Shown here: in pieces, positions 16,313-25,892 of the stretch
Layout: each line of letters starts with the position of its first letter
How positions within the stretch are numbered: position 1 is the first letter of the stretch
Assembly: GCF_000744605.1 (NCBI RefSeq)
Contig: NZ_JQMG01000001.1
Span: 248,001-312,000 of the forward strand
Direction of reading: 5' to 3'
Length of the DNA: 64,000 bases
DNA from: Methylotenera sp. L2L1
GTDB lineage: Bacteria > Pseudomonadota > Gammaproteobacteria > Burkholderiales > Methylophilaceae
Notes under the pieces: generated by a model
Databases searched by the model: none
What the model was told of the DNA's origin: nothing
Seen by the model: the letters and a program-made list of their open reading frames with translations, nothing else
Made by a program: the position numbers and the translations under genes

Positions 16313-16451
16313 GACGCCTCTAAAAATTCAAATGCCTAAGTCAGGCAAGGCGCGAGCCAAAAATTGCGACGCCGCATATGCCTGATATGTAAGGAGTAAT
16401 TTTTTGTGAGCAACGCCGCATGACAACGGAAGTTGAATTTTTAGAAGCGTC
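16313..16451. repeat. 139-bp MITE-like element with 19-bp terminal inverted repeats
   Basis: The left end GACGCCTCTAAAAATTCAA (16313-16331) and the right end (reverse complement GACGCTTCTAAAAATTCAA, 16433-16451) match at 18 of 19 positions. The interior is GC-richer than its surroundings, with two similar segments (GCGACGCCGCATATG and GCAACGCCGCATGAC). No protein is encoded. The right end stops 1 bp before the stop codon of the amidotransferase gene, so it lies immediately behind that gene. The design fits a non-autonomous mobile element. Confidence 0.75.
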
Positions 16452-16452
16452 A

Positions 16453-17163
16453 TTAATTAACCAAGCCTTTAATCCATTGTTGATACACCTGATTTGCAAC
16501 TTTATTGAGAAAAAAGCAATGCAACGGTAATGTTTGCTGCATGGTTTCAACATCCTGCACCGCTGGACTTTGTTGCGCAGATGCAACTTCCTCCGCACCA
16601 ACCACACACCACTCACGCACCATGTCCTCAGTCATCTCTATATGACACTGTAAAGCCAGATGTTTTTGGCTAATGGCATATGCCTGATTTTCGCAATACT
16701 TGCTTGCCAAGACATGCACAGCACCCTCGGGCAAACTGAACGTTTCACCATGCCAATGAAAAGCGTTAAAACTCTCCAACTCGCCAAACCAATGTTGAGA
16801 AGCATCATTGACACTGACATTCACCTCTCCCCACCCAATCTCCTTAATCGCATTTTGTGTAACCTCTGCGCCCAAAGCTTTGCTCATTAACTGCGCGCCT
16901 AAACAGTGCCCTAATACAGGCACATCCGCATCCACGGCCTGCCTAATTAAATCAAGCACAGGCGGTATCCAAGGTAAATCATCATTCACACTCATCGGGC
17001 CGCCCATCAACACCATGCCACTGTATGCATCGATTGAAGTCGGGACAGCATCTCCTTCATCAATCTTAATTAAAGACCAAGGAATCCGTTGTTCATCCAA
17101 AAACTCAGAGAAGTAGCCTGGGCCTTCACTGCTAAAATGACGAAAAATAATCACTGGTTTCAT
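16453..17163 (-). CDS. Type 1 (class I) glutamine amidotransferase-like protein
   Basis: 236 residues with the class I glutaminase triad in order: Cys in [17 protein letters not shown] near residue 82, and later His and Glu in QCHIEMT near 171. Also present are [13 protein letters not shown] (near 51) and the FHWHGETF block typical of GMP-synthase-like amidotransferases without a synthetase partner. It may transfer ammonia to, or hydrolyse, a gamma-glutamyl compound; the substrate is unknown. Its first codon overlaps the rluE stop by 4 nt, so they form one operon. A MITE-like repeat abuts its 3' end. Confidence 0.85.
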   Translation of the reverse strand: MKPVIIFRHFSSEGPGYFSEFLDEQRIPWSLIKIDEGDAVPTSIDAYSGMVLMGGPMSVNDDLPWIPPVLDLIRQAVDADVPVLGHCLGAQLMSKALGAEVTQNAIKEIGWGEVNVSVNDASQHWFGELESFNAFHWHGETFSLPEGAVHVLASKYCENQAYAISQKHLALQCHIEMTEDMVREWCVVGAEEVASAQQSPAVQDVETMQQTLPLHCFFLNKVANQVYQQWIKGLVN

Positions 17164-17714
17164 GTTTCTAATACCTTATATTGTCCAATATCGATACCAT
17201 CTATCGTATAGCGCCCAATTGCATATCGTATTAATCGTAATGTTGGAAAACCAACCTTTGCAGTCATGCGCCTTACTTGACGATTTTTACCTTCTGAAAT
17301 TCTTATTTGTAGCCAAGCTGTCGGTATCGCCTTACGTTCTCGAATAGGTGGATTGCGTAACCACAAGCCTGTGGGCTCATCCATCACCACCACCTCTGCT
17401 GGCAATGTTACAAAATCACCCAAATCAACCCCTAGTCTAAGTGGTTGCAAGTCATCGTCAGACGGCGCCCCCTCCACTTGTACCCAGTAAGTTTTAATTT
17501 CTTTATGTTTTGGATGACTTAAACGATGTTGCAATGCCCCATCATCGGTTAAAATAAGCAAACCTTCACTATCAGTATCTAAACGCCCAGCTGCATATAC
17601 ATCAGGAATCGGGATAAAGTCTTTTAACGTGGCGTGCCTGTTATCAGGATTCGGCGAGTCATGCGGGCTAAATTGGCACACGACGTTAAATGGTTTATTA
17701 AATAAAATTATCAT
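17160..17714 (-). CDS. rluE: 23S rRNA pseudouridine synthase, RluE-type
   Basis: 184 residues of the RsuA/RluE family without an S4 domain. The catalytic Asp is in [19 protein letters not shown] near residue 43, and [16 protein letters not shown] lies near 140. RluE modifies U2457 of 23S rRNA in E. coli. The gene is divergent from icd with about 15 bp between start codons, the same neighbourhood as in E. coli, which supports RluE over its paralogues. It overlaps the amidotransferase gene by 4 nt. Confidence 0.88.
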   Translation of the reverse strand: MIILFNKPFNVVCQFSPHDSPNPDNRHATLKDFIPIPDVYAAGRLDTDSEGLLILTDDGALQHRLSHPKHKEIKTYWVQVEGAPSDDDLQPLRLGVDLGDFVTLPAEVVVMDEPTGLWLRNPPIRERKAIPTAWLQIRISEGKNRQVRRMTAKVGFPTLRLIRYAIGRYTIDGIDIGQYKVLET

Positions 17715-17729
17715 CTTAGGAAATTGTGA

Positions 17730-18986
17730 ATGACTTCGAAAATTATCAAACCTAGTGCTGGCGAAAAAATATCTGTTAACGCAGACAATACGCTAAACGT
17801 ACCTAACCATCCTATTATCCCATTTATTGAGGGTGATGGCATAGGTGTTGATATTACCCCGCCCATGATTAAAGTTGTAGACGCCGCAGTGAATAAAGCT
17901 TATGCGGGCACACGCAAGATTTCATGGATGGAAGTATTCGCCGGTGAAAAAGCTGTCAACGTGTATGGCAAAGACAAAGAGGGTAAAGACACATGGCTCC
18001 CAAGCGAAACCATGCAAGCGGTACGCGATTATGTCATCTCAATCAAAGGCCCATTAACCACACCAGTAGGCGGCGGCATTCGCTCATTGAACGTATCACT
18101 ACGCCAAGAACTTGACCTTTATGTTTGCTTACGTCCAGTGCAATACTTCACTGGCGTGCCTAGCCCTGTAAAACACCCTGAAAAAACCGACATGGTGATT
18201 TTCCGCGAAAACACAGAAGACATCTATGCAGGCATCGAATGGGCAGCTGGTACAGACGAAGTAGAAAAAGTTATCAACTTCTTAAGCGACATGGGCATGC
18301 GCAAAAAAATACGCTTCCCTGAATCATCTGCGATTGGTATTAAACCAGTTTCAGTCGAAGGCAGCCAACGCTTAGTGCGCAAAGCGATTCAATATGCCAT
18401 TGATAACAATCGCAAGTCAGTAACCATTGCCCACAAAGGCAACATCATGAAATTTACTGAAGGTGGCTTTAGAGACTGGGGTTATGAAGTTGCGAAACAA
18501 GAGTTTGGCGCTGTTGAAATTGATGGCGGTCCATGGTGCAAATTGCCAAATGGCATCATCATCAAAGACTGCATTGCGGATGCATTCTTACAAGAAATTT
18601 TATTGCACCCGCAAGATTACGATGTGGTTGCCACGCTTAACCTGAACGGTGACTATATGAGCGATGCCTTGGCAGCACAAGTAGGCGGCATTGGTATTGC
18701 ACCTGGCGCTAACCTAAGTGACACAGTTGCCATGTTTGAAGCTACCCATGGCACTGCGCCAAAGATTGCTGGAAAAAACATCGCAAACCCAAGTTCATTA
18801 ATACTCTCAGCTGAAATGATGCTTCGTCACATAGGATGGACAGAAGCTGCCGACCTTGTACTTAAAGGTGTTGCAAACGCGATTATCAGCAAACGCGTCA
18901 CTAGTGACTTCTCAAGTCAAATGGAAGGTGCCACACAAGTAGGGACTGCTGAATTTGGTGACGAAATCATTGCCAATATGCAATAA
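17730..18986 (+). CDS. icd: Isocitrate dehydrogenase (NADP-dependent)
   Basis: Oxidative decarboxylation of isocitrate to 2-oxoglutarate in the TCA cycle. 418 residues, with [19 protein letters not shown] at the N-terminus and the substrate/phosphorylation loop [13 protein letters not shown] near residues 113-125, whose Ser is the AceK target in enterics. The cofactor-binding C-terminal region includes [15 protein letters not shown]. The closeness to E. coli Icd indicates NADP use. ATG at 17730 with AGGAAA upstream. Ends at a perfect hairpin terminator. Confidence 0.97.
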   Translation: MTSKIIKPSAGEKISVNADNTLNVPNHPIIPFIEGDGIGVDITPPMIKVVDAAVNKAYAGTRKISWMEVFAGEKAVNVYGKDKEGKDTWLPSETMQAVRDYVISIKGPLTTPVGGGIRSLNVSLRQELDLYVCLRPVQYFTGVPSPVKHPEKTDMVIFRENTEDIYAGIEWAAGTDEVEKVINFLSDMGMRKKIRFPESSAIGIKPVSVEGSQRLVRKAIQYAIDNNRKSVTIAHKGNIMKFTEGGFRDWGYEVAKQEFGAVEIDGGPWCKLPNGIIIKDCIADAFLQEILLHPQDYDVVATLNLNGDYMSDALAAQVGGIGIAPGANLSDTVAMFEATHGTAPKIAGKNIANPSSLILSAEMMLRHIGWTEAADLVLKGVANAIISKRVTSDFSSQMEGATQVGTAEFGDEIIANMQ

Positions 18987-19008
18987 CAGCTTTAAAAGCT
19001 GAAAGTAA

Positions 19009-19046
19009 AAAAGGCTCTATATGCGTTAACGCATATAGAGCCTTTT
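19009..19046. terminator. 38-bp perfect palindromic bidirectional terminator between icd and csp
   Basis: AAAAGGCTCTATATGCGTT pairs without mismatch with the following 19 nt. The T-stretch is short on the plus side (TTTT) and longer on the minus side. It can close both icd and the converging cold-shock gene. Confidence 0.8.
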
Positions 19047-19096
19047 GAGCATTGGGGACCAGATGTAGGCTAACCCAAATTTAGTTTGGATAAAAC

Positions 19097-19300
19097 TTAA
19101 GCTTTCTGAATATTTGAAGCTTGTTTACCTTTTGGGCCTTCAGTTAAATCAAAACTCACACGTTGGCCTTCTTTTAGGCTTTTATAACCAGATTCTACAA
19201 TCGCTGAGAAGTGTGCGAACAAATCGTCACCACCATCATCAGGTGTAATAAAACCAAAACCTTTAGAATCATTAAACCATTTTACGGTACCTGTTGCCAT
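19097..19300 (-). CDS. cspA: Cold-shock domain protein
   Basis: A 67-residue single cold-shock domain with RNP1 (KGFGFITP) and RNP2-like (DLFAHFSAI) motifs and the start [10 protein letters not shown]. It binds single-stranded RNA/DNA and melts mRNA secondary structure. The frame is open 37 codons further upstream, but ATG at 19300 with AAGGATG before it is the family start, and the rest is leader. The mRNA leader is about 115 nt from a near-consensus sigma-70 promoter, as in cold-inducible csp genes. Which paralogue (cold-induced or constitutive) is not decided by the sequence. Confidence 0.93.
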   Translation of the reverse strand: MATGTVKWFNDSKGFGFITPDDGGDDLFAHFSAIVESGYKSLKEGQRVSFDLTEGPKGKQASNIQKA

Positions 19301-19421
19301 TTCATACATCCTTACATAATACAAAGGGGGGCGCCCCAAAAAGTTTGCCTCAAGAACAGAAGTCGCAGTAACTAAATTAAAGCAAGCTGCAAAAAACTCG
19401 AACTCAAACACCTAAGCATAT
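19301..19421 (-). promoter_or_regulatory. Long 5' leader of the cold-shock gene
   Basis: A leader of about 115 nt between the predicted start point (near 19415) and the ATG at 19300. It contains a GGGGCGCCCC palindrome (19328-19337) followed by the AAGGATG ribosome site. Long structured leaders control csp mRNA stability and translation with temperature; that this one does so is an inference. The remaining 19451-19647 up to pilB is AT-rich with no recognised element. Confidence 0.5.
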
Positions 19422-19450
19422 TTATAAGTTGCTTTTTCTGGCATGTCAAG
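19422..19450 (-). promoter_or_regulatory. Sigma-70 promoter of the cold-shock gene
   Basis: On the minus strand TTGACA (19445-19450), a 17-nt spacer, then TATAAA (19422-19427): a perfect -35 at ideal spacing with a one-mismatch -10. It is one of the strongest-looking promoters in the window. Confidence 0.82.
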
Positions 19451-19647
19451 AAGTTTTTTCGCTCACACCGCCATACTGATAACCACATGTAGCGCTACCA
19501 GCCCTTTAAAGTAAAAAAATATAGAAAAGTAGTGAATTTTAATGATAAAAGACGTAAAGCCTTTACAAAAAAAAACGTAAAGTGCATTATTGGTCTGAAT
19601 TAATTAACTGAAATTGCTAGTAAGCTCATTTAACCACGACAAACAAT

Positions 19648-21372
19648 ATGGCAACTGCAACCTCACAAACAAAACTAAGTGGTCTGGCAAGAACATTAAT
19701 TCAAGAAAAACTGCTTTCTGAAGATGAGGCAAGAGCGGTAGAAGCACAGGCATCAATCGTCAATGCCTCATTTATTTCACAACTCATTCAAAGTAAAAAA
19801 CTCAACGCATTAAGTATTGCAGAAGCCTCCGCTAAGGCTTTCGGCTTCCCTTACTTTAATCTTGATTCATTCAATCCAGACTACCTGCCTGCCAAACAAA
19901 TTGATAGTAAATTAGCGATCGGCAACCGTGTATTAGGTCTACAAGCACGTAACAATGTGCTGTATGTGGCGATTTCAGATCCCACTAACATCCTCGCACT
20001 AGATAGTGTTCAATTCCAAATGGGTATGAACATTTCGCCAATTGTGGTGGAGGACGACAAACTCGGGCGTTGGATAGATAAAGTTATTCAATCCAGAGAC
20101 ACCAGCCTTAAATCGCTTGACGTAGGTAACGACGATGATTTTGGCTTTAATGATGATGGCGCGAATGCTGTTGAAGACGAACAAGTAGAAACTGAAGTTG
20201 ACGATGCGCCTGTCGTGCGTTTTCTTAACAAGATGCTGCTAGATGCTATTAATATGGGGGCATCGGATTTACATTTTGAACCTTACGAGAAATTTTATCG
20301 TGTCCGTTATCGGGTTGATGGTGCATTACGGGAAATTAGCCAACCCCCTCTCGCTATTAAAGAAAAGTTGGCCTCACGTATTAAAGTAATTTCAAGCATG
20401 GACATCTCGGAAAAGCGTATTCCGCAAGATGGTCGGATGAAACTTGTATTATCAAAGACACGCGCCATTGATTTTCGTGTCAGCACATTGCCGCTCATTC
20501 ATGGTGAAAAAATTGTAATGCGGATTTTAGATCCCGCCAGTGCAACACTGGGTATTGAAGCACTAGGCTATGAACCCATCCAAAAAGAACGCTTATTGAA
20601 TGCGGTAAGTCGGCCTTACGGCTTAGTATTGGTGACGGGGCCTACAGGTTCCGGTAAAACCGTTTCACTCTATACATGTTTAAATATTTTAAACAGCCCT
20701 GATGTGAATATATCTACCGCTGAGGATCCATGTGAAATCCCGCTTGCAGGTATTAATCAGGTCAATGTGAATGACAAACAAGGGCTTACGTTTGCAGCTG
20801 CCTTAAAATCGTTCTTAAGGCAGGATCCAGACATCATCATGATTGGTGAAATCCGTGACTTAGAAACAGCAGATATGGCGATTAAAGCTGCCTCTACCGG
20901 CCACATGGTGCTTTCTACTTTACATACGAATGATGCGCCATCCACATTAACGCGCTTGCTCAACATGGGCGTTGCCCCATTTAATATTGCATCCGCCGTG
21001 TCACTCATTACTGCGCAGCGTTTAGCAAGACGCTTATGCAAACACTGTAAGATTCCTATCAACATCCCTAAAGAGGCGCTCTTGAGTGTAGGCTTTATTG
21101 AAGAAGACTTTCATGAAAGCTGGCAGCTTTACGGACACAACCCAGAAGGGTGTGAGCTCTGTAACGCAGGCTACAAAGGGCGCGTAGGTATCTATCAGGT
21201 AATGCCAATCACTGATGCTATTAGTCGCATTATTATGAAAAATGGTACAGCACATGATATTGCAGACCAAGCTAGACTAGAAGGCGTTAATGATTTACGT
21301 CGATCAGGCGTACTTAAAGTAATTCAGGGCTTAACATCGATTGAAGAAGTAGAAGCATGCACCAATGAATAA
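19648..21372 (+). CDS. pilB: Type IV pilus assembly ATPase PilB
   Basis: The cytoplasmic motor that powers pilus extension. 574 residues: an N-terminal MshEN/GspE-like domain, then the ATPase core. Walker A is GPTGSGKTVSLY at about 331, the Asp box is DPDIIMIGEIRDLETA near 395, and the His box is STGHMVLSTLHTNDA near 415. A zinc-type tetracysteine (CKHC and CELCNAGYKGR) lies towards the C-terminus. The order PilB then PilC, 38 nt apart, confirms pilus rather than type II secretion use. pilD is not next, and the major pilin is 14 kb away. Confidence 0.95.
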   Translation: MATATSQTKLSGLARTLIQEKLLSEDEARAVEAQASIVNASFISQLIQSKKLNALSIAEASAKAFGFPYFNLDSFNPDYLPAKQIDSKLAIGNRVLGLQARNNVLYVAISDPTNILALDSVQFQMGMNISPIVVEDDKLGRWIDKVIQSRDTSLKSLDVGNDDDFGFNDDGANAVEDEQVETEVDDAPVVRFLNKMLLDAINMGASDLHFEPYEKFYRVRYRVDGALREISQPPLAIKEKLASRIKVISSMDISEKRIPQDGRMKLVLSKTRAIDFRVSTLPLIHGEKIVMRILDPASATLGIEALGYEPIQKERLLNAVSRPYGLVLVTGPTGSGKTVSLYTCLNILNSPDVNISTAEDPCEIPLAGINQVNVNDKQGLTFAAALKSFLRQDPDIIMIGEIRDLETADMAIKAASTGHMVLSTLHTNDAPSTLTRLLNMGVAPFNIASAVSLITAQRLARRLCKHCKIPINIPKEALLSVGFIEEDFHESWQLYGHNPEGCELCNAGYKGRVGIYQVMPITDAISRIIMKNGTAHDIADQARLEGVNDLRRSGVLKVIQGLTSIEEVEACTNE

Positions 21373-21410
21373 CTTTTTAAAATATATCCATATAATAAAT
21401 TACTCAGGAA

Positions 21411-22637
21411 ATGATTATGGCAGCCAATCCTAAAGCCACAAAGGAAGTTATTTATAGCTGGGTAGGTAAAGACAAAAAAGGGAAAATCGTTAAAGGTGAA
21501 ATGAAAGCCTCTGGTGAGTCTTTCGTGAGTGCTACACTACGCCGCCAAGGTGTTACCGTCACCAAAATCAAAAAACAAAGCAGCTTTGCAAGTACAGGTA
21601 AGGTCTCTGATAAAGATGTAACATTGTTTACCCGCCAACTCGCCACCATGATGAAATCTGGCGTACCGTTATTACAGACTTTTGATATTGTCGGTAAAGG
21701 CCACAGCAACCCAGCCGTGTCAAAGTTATTAAGTGATATCAAGTCCGATGTAGAAACTGGTAGTAGCCTTAGTGCCGCATTCCGTAAATATCCATTGTAC
21801 TTTGATGCACTATTCTGCAACCTGATTAGCGCAGGTGAACAAGCCGGTATTTTAGATACACTACTTGATAGACTCGCCACTTATAAAGAAAAGATTCTGG
21901 CGATTAAATCAAAAATTAAATCAGCACTCTTTTACCCCGTTTCAATTTTGGTTGTTGCCTTTATCATCACTGCCGTGATTATGATCTTCGTGATTCCTGC
22001 ATTTAAGGAGTTGTTTAGCAGCTTTGGTGCAGACCTTCCAACACCAACGCTTGTTGTGATGGCAATTTCTGATATTTTTGTGGAGTGGTGGTGGGCTATC
22101 TTTGGCTCAATTGGATTTGGGCTTTGGTTCTTTTTCTATACATGGAAACGCTCTGTTTCTTTCCAAGCCACGATGGATAGACTGTTATTAAAACTACCAG
22201 TATTTGGTGAGTTAGTTCGGAAAGCAACTATCGCCAGATTTGCACGTACGATGTCTACCATGTTTGCTGCTGGCGTACCATTAGTCGAAGCCTTGGATTC
22301 AGTTGCCGGCGCAGCTGGCAATCGCGTGTATTACGATGCCACGAAAAGAATTCAAAGCGAAATCAGCACCGGGACCAGTTTAACGGTGGCAATGCAGAAC
22401 ACTGATGTTTTCCCTAACATGGTGCTACAAATGACCGCGATTGGTGAGGAGTCCGGTGCGTTGGACTCCATGTTGAGTAAAGTAGCGGACTTCTATGAAG
22501 GTGAGGTAGATGATGCCGTGGAAGGGTTATCGAGCTTAATGGAACCTATTATTATGGTCGTACTGGGCGTGCTAATCGGTGGTTTGGTAATTGCGATGTA
22601 CTTACCAATATTCAAACTTGGTCAAGTTGTGGGCTAG
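21411..22637 (+). CDS. pilC: Type IV pilus inner-membrane platform protein PilC
   Basis: The polytopic platform that couples PilB to pilin extraction from the membrane. 408 residues with two GspF/PilC repeats: TRQLATMMKSGVPLLQTFDIV near 75 and ARTMSTMFAAGVPLVEALDSV near 280. Three main membrane spans are visible (near 175-195, 220-240 and 380-400). ATG at 21411 or 21417 are both possible; AGGAA lies just upstream and the second gives better spacing. A hairpin closes the pilBC unit. Confidence 0.95.
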   Translation: MIMAANPKATKEVIYSWVGKDKKGKIVKGEMKASGESFVSATLRRQGVTVTKIKKQSSFASTGKVSDKDVTLFTRQLATMMKSGVPLLQTFDIVGKGHSNPAVSKLLSDIKSDVETGSSLSAAFRKYPLYFDALFCNLISAGEQAGILDTLLDRLATYKEKILAIKSKIKSALFYPVSILVVAFIITAVIMIFVIPAFKELFSSFGADLPTPTLVVMAISDIFVEWWWAIFGSIGFGLWFFFYTWKRSVSFQATMDRLLLKLPVFGELVRKATIARFARTMSTMFAAGVPLVEALDSVAGAAGNRVYYDATKRIQSEISTGTSLTVAMQNTDVFPNMVLQMTAIGEESGALDSMLSKVADFYEGEVDDAVEGLSSLMEPIIMVVLGVLIGGLVIAMYLPIFKLGQVVG

Positions 22638-22681
22638 ATATAAAAACACGCCGACTCACGACCTAAGTTAGAAAATTTAAG

Positions 22682-22724
22682 ATAAGGCTGTAAAAGTGTT
22701 GAGGTGTCGCTTTTACAGCCTTAT
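22682..22724. terminator. Hairpin between pilC and dsbC
   Basis: A perfect 15-bp stem (ATAAGGCTGTAAAAG at 22682-22696 with CTTTTACAGCCTTAT at 22710-22724) and a 13-nt loop between converging genes. The T-tracts are poor on both sides, so it may terminate weakly or protect 3' ends. Confidence 0.65.
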
Positions 22725-22735
22725 TGCATCAAATG

Positions 22736-23452
22736 CTATTTTTTGGCAGCTGACAACATACGTTCAATTTCTTTATAGGGCTGTGCTCCTAGCATACGTT
22801 TACCATCAGAAAATATTAAGGTAGGTGTGCTAGTCACACCAATTTTTCTTGCTAGCTCCCCTACTTTTTCTAAGGGAACATCACAACTGCCTGCACTACT
22901 TGCTAACTGATCTCTTAATATCCAATCTTCCCAAGCTTTTACACGGTCTTTTGCGCACCAAATCAATTTGGATTTATTTGCGGCATCAGGATGCAACTGT
23001 TCGATTGGGTACAAGAATGTATAAATGGTAACGTCAGTAATATTGCTAAGCTCATTACGCTCTAACCTTTTGCAGAAAGGACAATCAACATCCGAGAAGA
23101 CAACCAACTTACGGCTACCATTTCCCTTAACAACCTTGATTGCCTGATTCAACGGCAGGGTAGAGAAGTCAATTTTAGTCAACTCTTCCAAGCGCTCACC
23201 CGTGATATCTTTTTTAGTTTTTGGGTCAACCAAACGGCCCTCTGCGATCAAAAATGATAACTTCTCATCTGTATAAATGATCTGACCACCCATAAATACT
23301 TCATAAAGCCCAGCATAAGGGGTCTTTGTCACTTTCTCTACTTTGAACTTAGGGTAAGCAGCTTCAACCGCTTTTTTCACACTGGCTTCATCTGCCACAG
23401 CAAACGTTGCAAATGCGCTTAGCAATGCAATACTGACGATCTTTTTTAACAT
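22736..23452 (-). CDS. dsbC: Thiol:disulfide interchange protein DsbC
   Basis: A periplasmic disulfide isomerase/reductase. 238 residues with a signal peptide (MLKKIVSIALLSAFATFAVA), an N-terminal dimerisation domain (YEVFMGGQIIYTDEKLSF), a linker, and a thioredoxin domain. The active site is DVDCPFCKRLE near residue 124 and the cis-Pro is in TSTPTLIFSDG. The CPFC active site is unusual compared with the common CGYC of DsbC. It is last in the minus-strand run after the ubi genes, 80 nt behind them, as in several betaproteobacteria. Confidence 0.9.
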   Translation of the reverse strand: MLKKIVSIALLSAFATFAVADEASVKKAVEAAYPKFKVEKVTKTPYAGLYEVFMGGQIIYTDEKLSFLIAEGRLVDPKTKKDITGERLEELTKIDFSTLPLNQAIKVVKGNGSRKLVVFSDVDCPFCKRLERNELSNITDVTIYTFLYPIEQLHPDAANKSKLIWCAKDRVKAWEDWILRDQLASSAGSCDVPLEKVGELARKIGVTSTPTLIFSDGKRMLGAQPYKEIERMLSAAKK

Positions 23453-23532
23453 CTAATTTCCTTTAAATAATAGTAGGGTGACGCTTCAAACAAATACAAA
23501 GAATACAGCTAAGCTAGGTAGAAAGTTTCACA

Positions 23533-24726
23533 TTAAAGTGAAGTGGCATTTTCAATTAACATTTTTTTAATTGTCTGCTGATTGGTCGCAGACAGTCCCC
23601 AATTCCTTACACGCTTGACCATAGAATGGGAGCTTTCAAACAAATGGTATAACCCATTTGTTAAGGACACCATGTTCAACAAGTCAGCTTTTCTGATTCT
23701 AGCGTATTGTTTAAGCAACGCACTGTCGTTAATCGGTTGATAAGTATGCTTACTTTTTAGCAAGTCGAGTAAATCAATTACATCTCGAAAGCCTAAATTA
23801 ACGCCCTGTCCCGCCATTGGGTGAACACGGTGCGCTGCATCACCTATAAACACGACAGAGGAAACAAAAAACTGATTTGCCTGCTTGAGCGTCAAGGGGA
23901 AACTTGCGGGCTTACCTAGCAAAGACATAACACCTAGGCTACTGCCCCCCGCCTGCATGACTTCATTTGCAAAAACATCAAGTGGTAACTTCATTAGTGC
24001 ATCAGCATGCGACGTGGGCGCAGACCAGACAATCGATATTTTGTTTTCAGGTAATGGCAACCACGCTAGCACACCACCTCTACCCATTGCGTCATGCGTA
24101 AACCACTGCCGTGCGATGTGCTCATGCGACTGTTCCGTTAAGAAATTTGCAACAATTGCCGTTTGTTCGTAATCTTTATGCTGAACCCCAACATCAAGCT
24201 GCTGCCGAACCCATGAATTAGCACCATCAGCCGCAAGCAGCAAGGTGCTTTCAATGGTTTGCTGACTATCCAATGTCAATATTGCCTGCTGCGAAGAGGA
24301 TTTAATCGCTAAGCAGTTGCCTGTCATGACGCGCACATCGCTCGTCTCTATCCATTGAAGTAGCGCATCTTTTAGCAAGCGCTCCTCTACGATAAAACCT
24401 AAGGCATCTGCATTTACATCTTCAGCATGCATGCGTAATGGTTGCGATGTTGTATCGCCCCATATTACCATCGCCTGCATCTCCGCGATACGATCCTTAT
24501 CCATTAATGGCCAGATACCTGACTGACTTAGCCATCGCTTATTATTCGGGCTAATTGCATAAATACGCTGATCCCAATCATCGGCAGGGTAAGGCAAACG
24601 TTGCTGCGCTTGACTATCGACCAACGCAACTTGATAACCAGCTTGAGCCAAGGCAACAGCCGCAGCCAGCCCCACGAGTCCGGCGCCGACAATCGTCACA
24701 TCTGTCTTTAAATTAGCGGCTGTCAT
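23533..24726 (-). CDS. UbiH/UbiF/UbiI/Coq6-family FAD-dependent ubiquinone hydroxylase (second copy)
   Basis: 397 residues: FAD-binding VTIVGAGLVGLAAAVALAQAG at the N-terminus, the middle DGANSWVRQQL (DG motif) and FIGDAAHRVHPMAGQGVNLG near residue 290 (GD motif). It adds a hydroxyl to the ubiquinone ring. Which carbon (C1, C5 or C6) cannot be set by eye. It overlaps the ubiH-like gene by 4 nt (ATGA), so they are coupled. The pair looks like the ubiH-ubiI (visC) arrangement of enterics. Confidence 0.88.
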   Translation of the reverse strand: MTAANLKTDVTIVGAGLVGLAAAVALAQAGYQVALVDSQAQQRLPYPADDWDQRIYAISPNNKRWLSQSGIWPLMDKDRIAEMQAMVIWGDTTSQPLRMHAEDVNADALGFIVEERLLKDALLQWIETSDVRVMTGNCLAIKSSSQQAILTLDSQQTIESTLLLAADGANSWVRQQLDVGVQHKDYEQTAIVANFLTEQSHEHIARQWFTHDAMGRGGVLAWLPLPENKISIVWSAPTSHADALMKLPLDVFANEVMQAGGSSLGVMSLLGKPASFPLTLKQANQFFVSSVVFIGDAAHRVHPMAGQGVNLGFRDVIDLLDLLKSKHTYQPINDSALLKQYARIRKADLLNMVSLTNGLYHLFESSHSMVKRVRNWGLSATNQQTIKKMLIENATSL

Positions 24727-25889
24727 TTACCAAAACTCATTTTACGCACCAAGTGACGTTTAATCGGCTTCACGATATCAAACAAGCCTAAACCTGTGCT
24801 TCTTAATTTAGCAAAACCTAGAATGTCATTGGAGAAAATATTGACAAGAAAGTCTGTAAATAAAAGACCATTTTTAGTATCAGTTTTTCTGCTGGCACGA
24901 TATGCCGATAACATTTCCTCACCACCAATCTCTGTAGTGGCATGCACTATTTGTTGGGCTAACACCTCTGCATCGCGCAACCCAACATTAAAGCCTTGGC
25001 CAGCGACAGGATGCATCGTTTGTGCAGCATTGCCAATCACAACCAAGTGCGGTGTATTTACTTCCAGTAACTGTGACAGTTTCAATGGAAAGGTCATGCG
25101 CTTTTCTACGGTTAAGAATCGCCCTACCCTATCTCCGAACTGGGCATGAAATTGAGTGAGAAACTCAGCATCACTTAAATCAAGCAATGGCGAAATCAGT
25201 GCTTTCTTACCTGTCCAAACCAATGAAAAATCTCGTTCACCGTTGGGCAACAGGGCCATCGGGCCCTCAGCGGCAAATCGCTCGTATGCAATATTATTAT
25301 GTGGCAACTCCGCGCTTACTTTAGTGATTAACGCATCATGTCCATATTCTCTCGTTTCGCGTTTTAAACCCGCGGCCTCTTCCAAGCTACGTCCGCCATC
25401 TGCCAGTACCGCTAACTGAGTATTTAACTGGAAAACCTCGCCTTGACGGCTATAGCGTATCATGGCCTGATTTGCATCATAGGTAATCGCATCAGCCTGT
25501 GCTTCATCAATCAACTGGATGATTGGAAATCGTTCTAACTCGGCATTTAGCACAGTACATAAAGCACCATAGGACAGTACGTATCCAAGCGCCTCCTGCT
25601 GATAATCAAATGCCTGCAGAACGCTACGGCCTAAACTACCTTTCTGTGACACATGAATCGTGTTGATGGCAGTAGCGTGAGCAGATAAAGATTGCCAAAC
25701 ACCTAGTTTTTCAAGAATCCGCCGAGTACCATAAGACAAAGCTAGCGCGCGCGTATCTTGATTAGCTGCGCCTTGCTTACGCACCTCGAGCACAGTACTG
25801 CCAATGTTATTTTTAGCCAACAGCAAGGATAAAACCATACCAACTGGCCCGCCACCTACAATCACGATATTTTCTGATGTTGATATCAT
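24723..25889 (-). CDS. ubiH: Ubiquinone biosynthesis FAD-dependent monooxygenase UbiH
   Basis: 388 residues of the same family as its downstream neighbour. It has IVIVGGGPVGMVLSLLLAKN for FAD, LADGGRSLEEAAG in the middle and VIGNAAQTMHPVAGQGFNVG late (the usual GD is GN here). The position directly after pepP is that of UbiH in many proteobacteria. The two hydroxylases share the MHPxAGQG motif but are clearly diverged paralogues. The UbiH assignment is by synteny. Confidence 0.85.
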   Translation of the reverse strand: MISTSENIVIVGGGPVGMVLSLLLAKNNIGSTVLEVRKQGAANQDTRALALSYGTRRILEKLGVWQSLSAHATAINTIHVSQKGSLGRSVLQAFDYQQEALGYVLSYGALCTVLNAELERFPIIQLIDEAQADAITYDANQAMIRYSRQGEVFQLNTQLAVLADGGRSLEEAAGLKRETREYGHDALITKVSAELPHNNIAYERFAAEGPMALLPNGERDFSLVWTGKKALISPLLDLSDAEFLTQFHAQFGDRVGRFLTVEKRMTFPLKLSQLLEVNTPHLVVIGNAAQTMHPVAGQGFNVGLRDAEVLAQQIVHATTEIGGEEMLSAYRASRKTDTKNGLLFTDFLVNIFSNDILGFAKLRSTGLGLFDIVKPIKRHLVRKMSFGK

Positions 25890-25892
25890 CGA

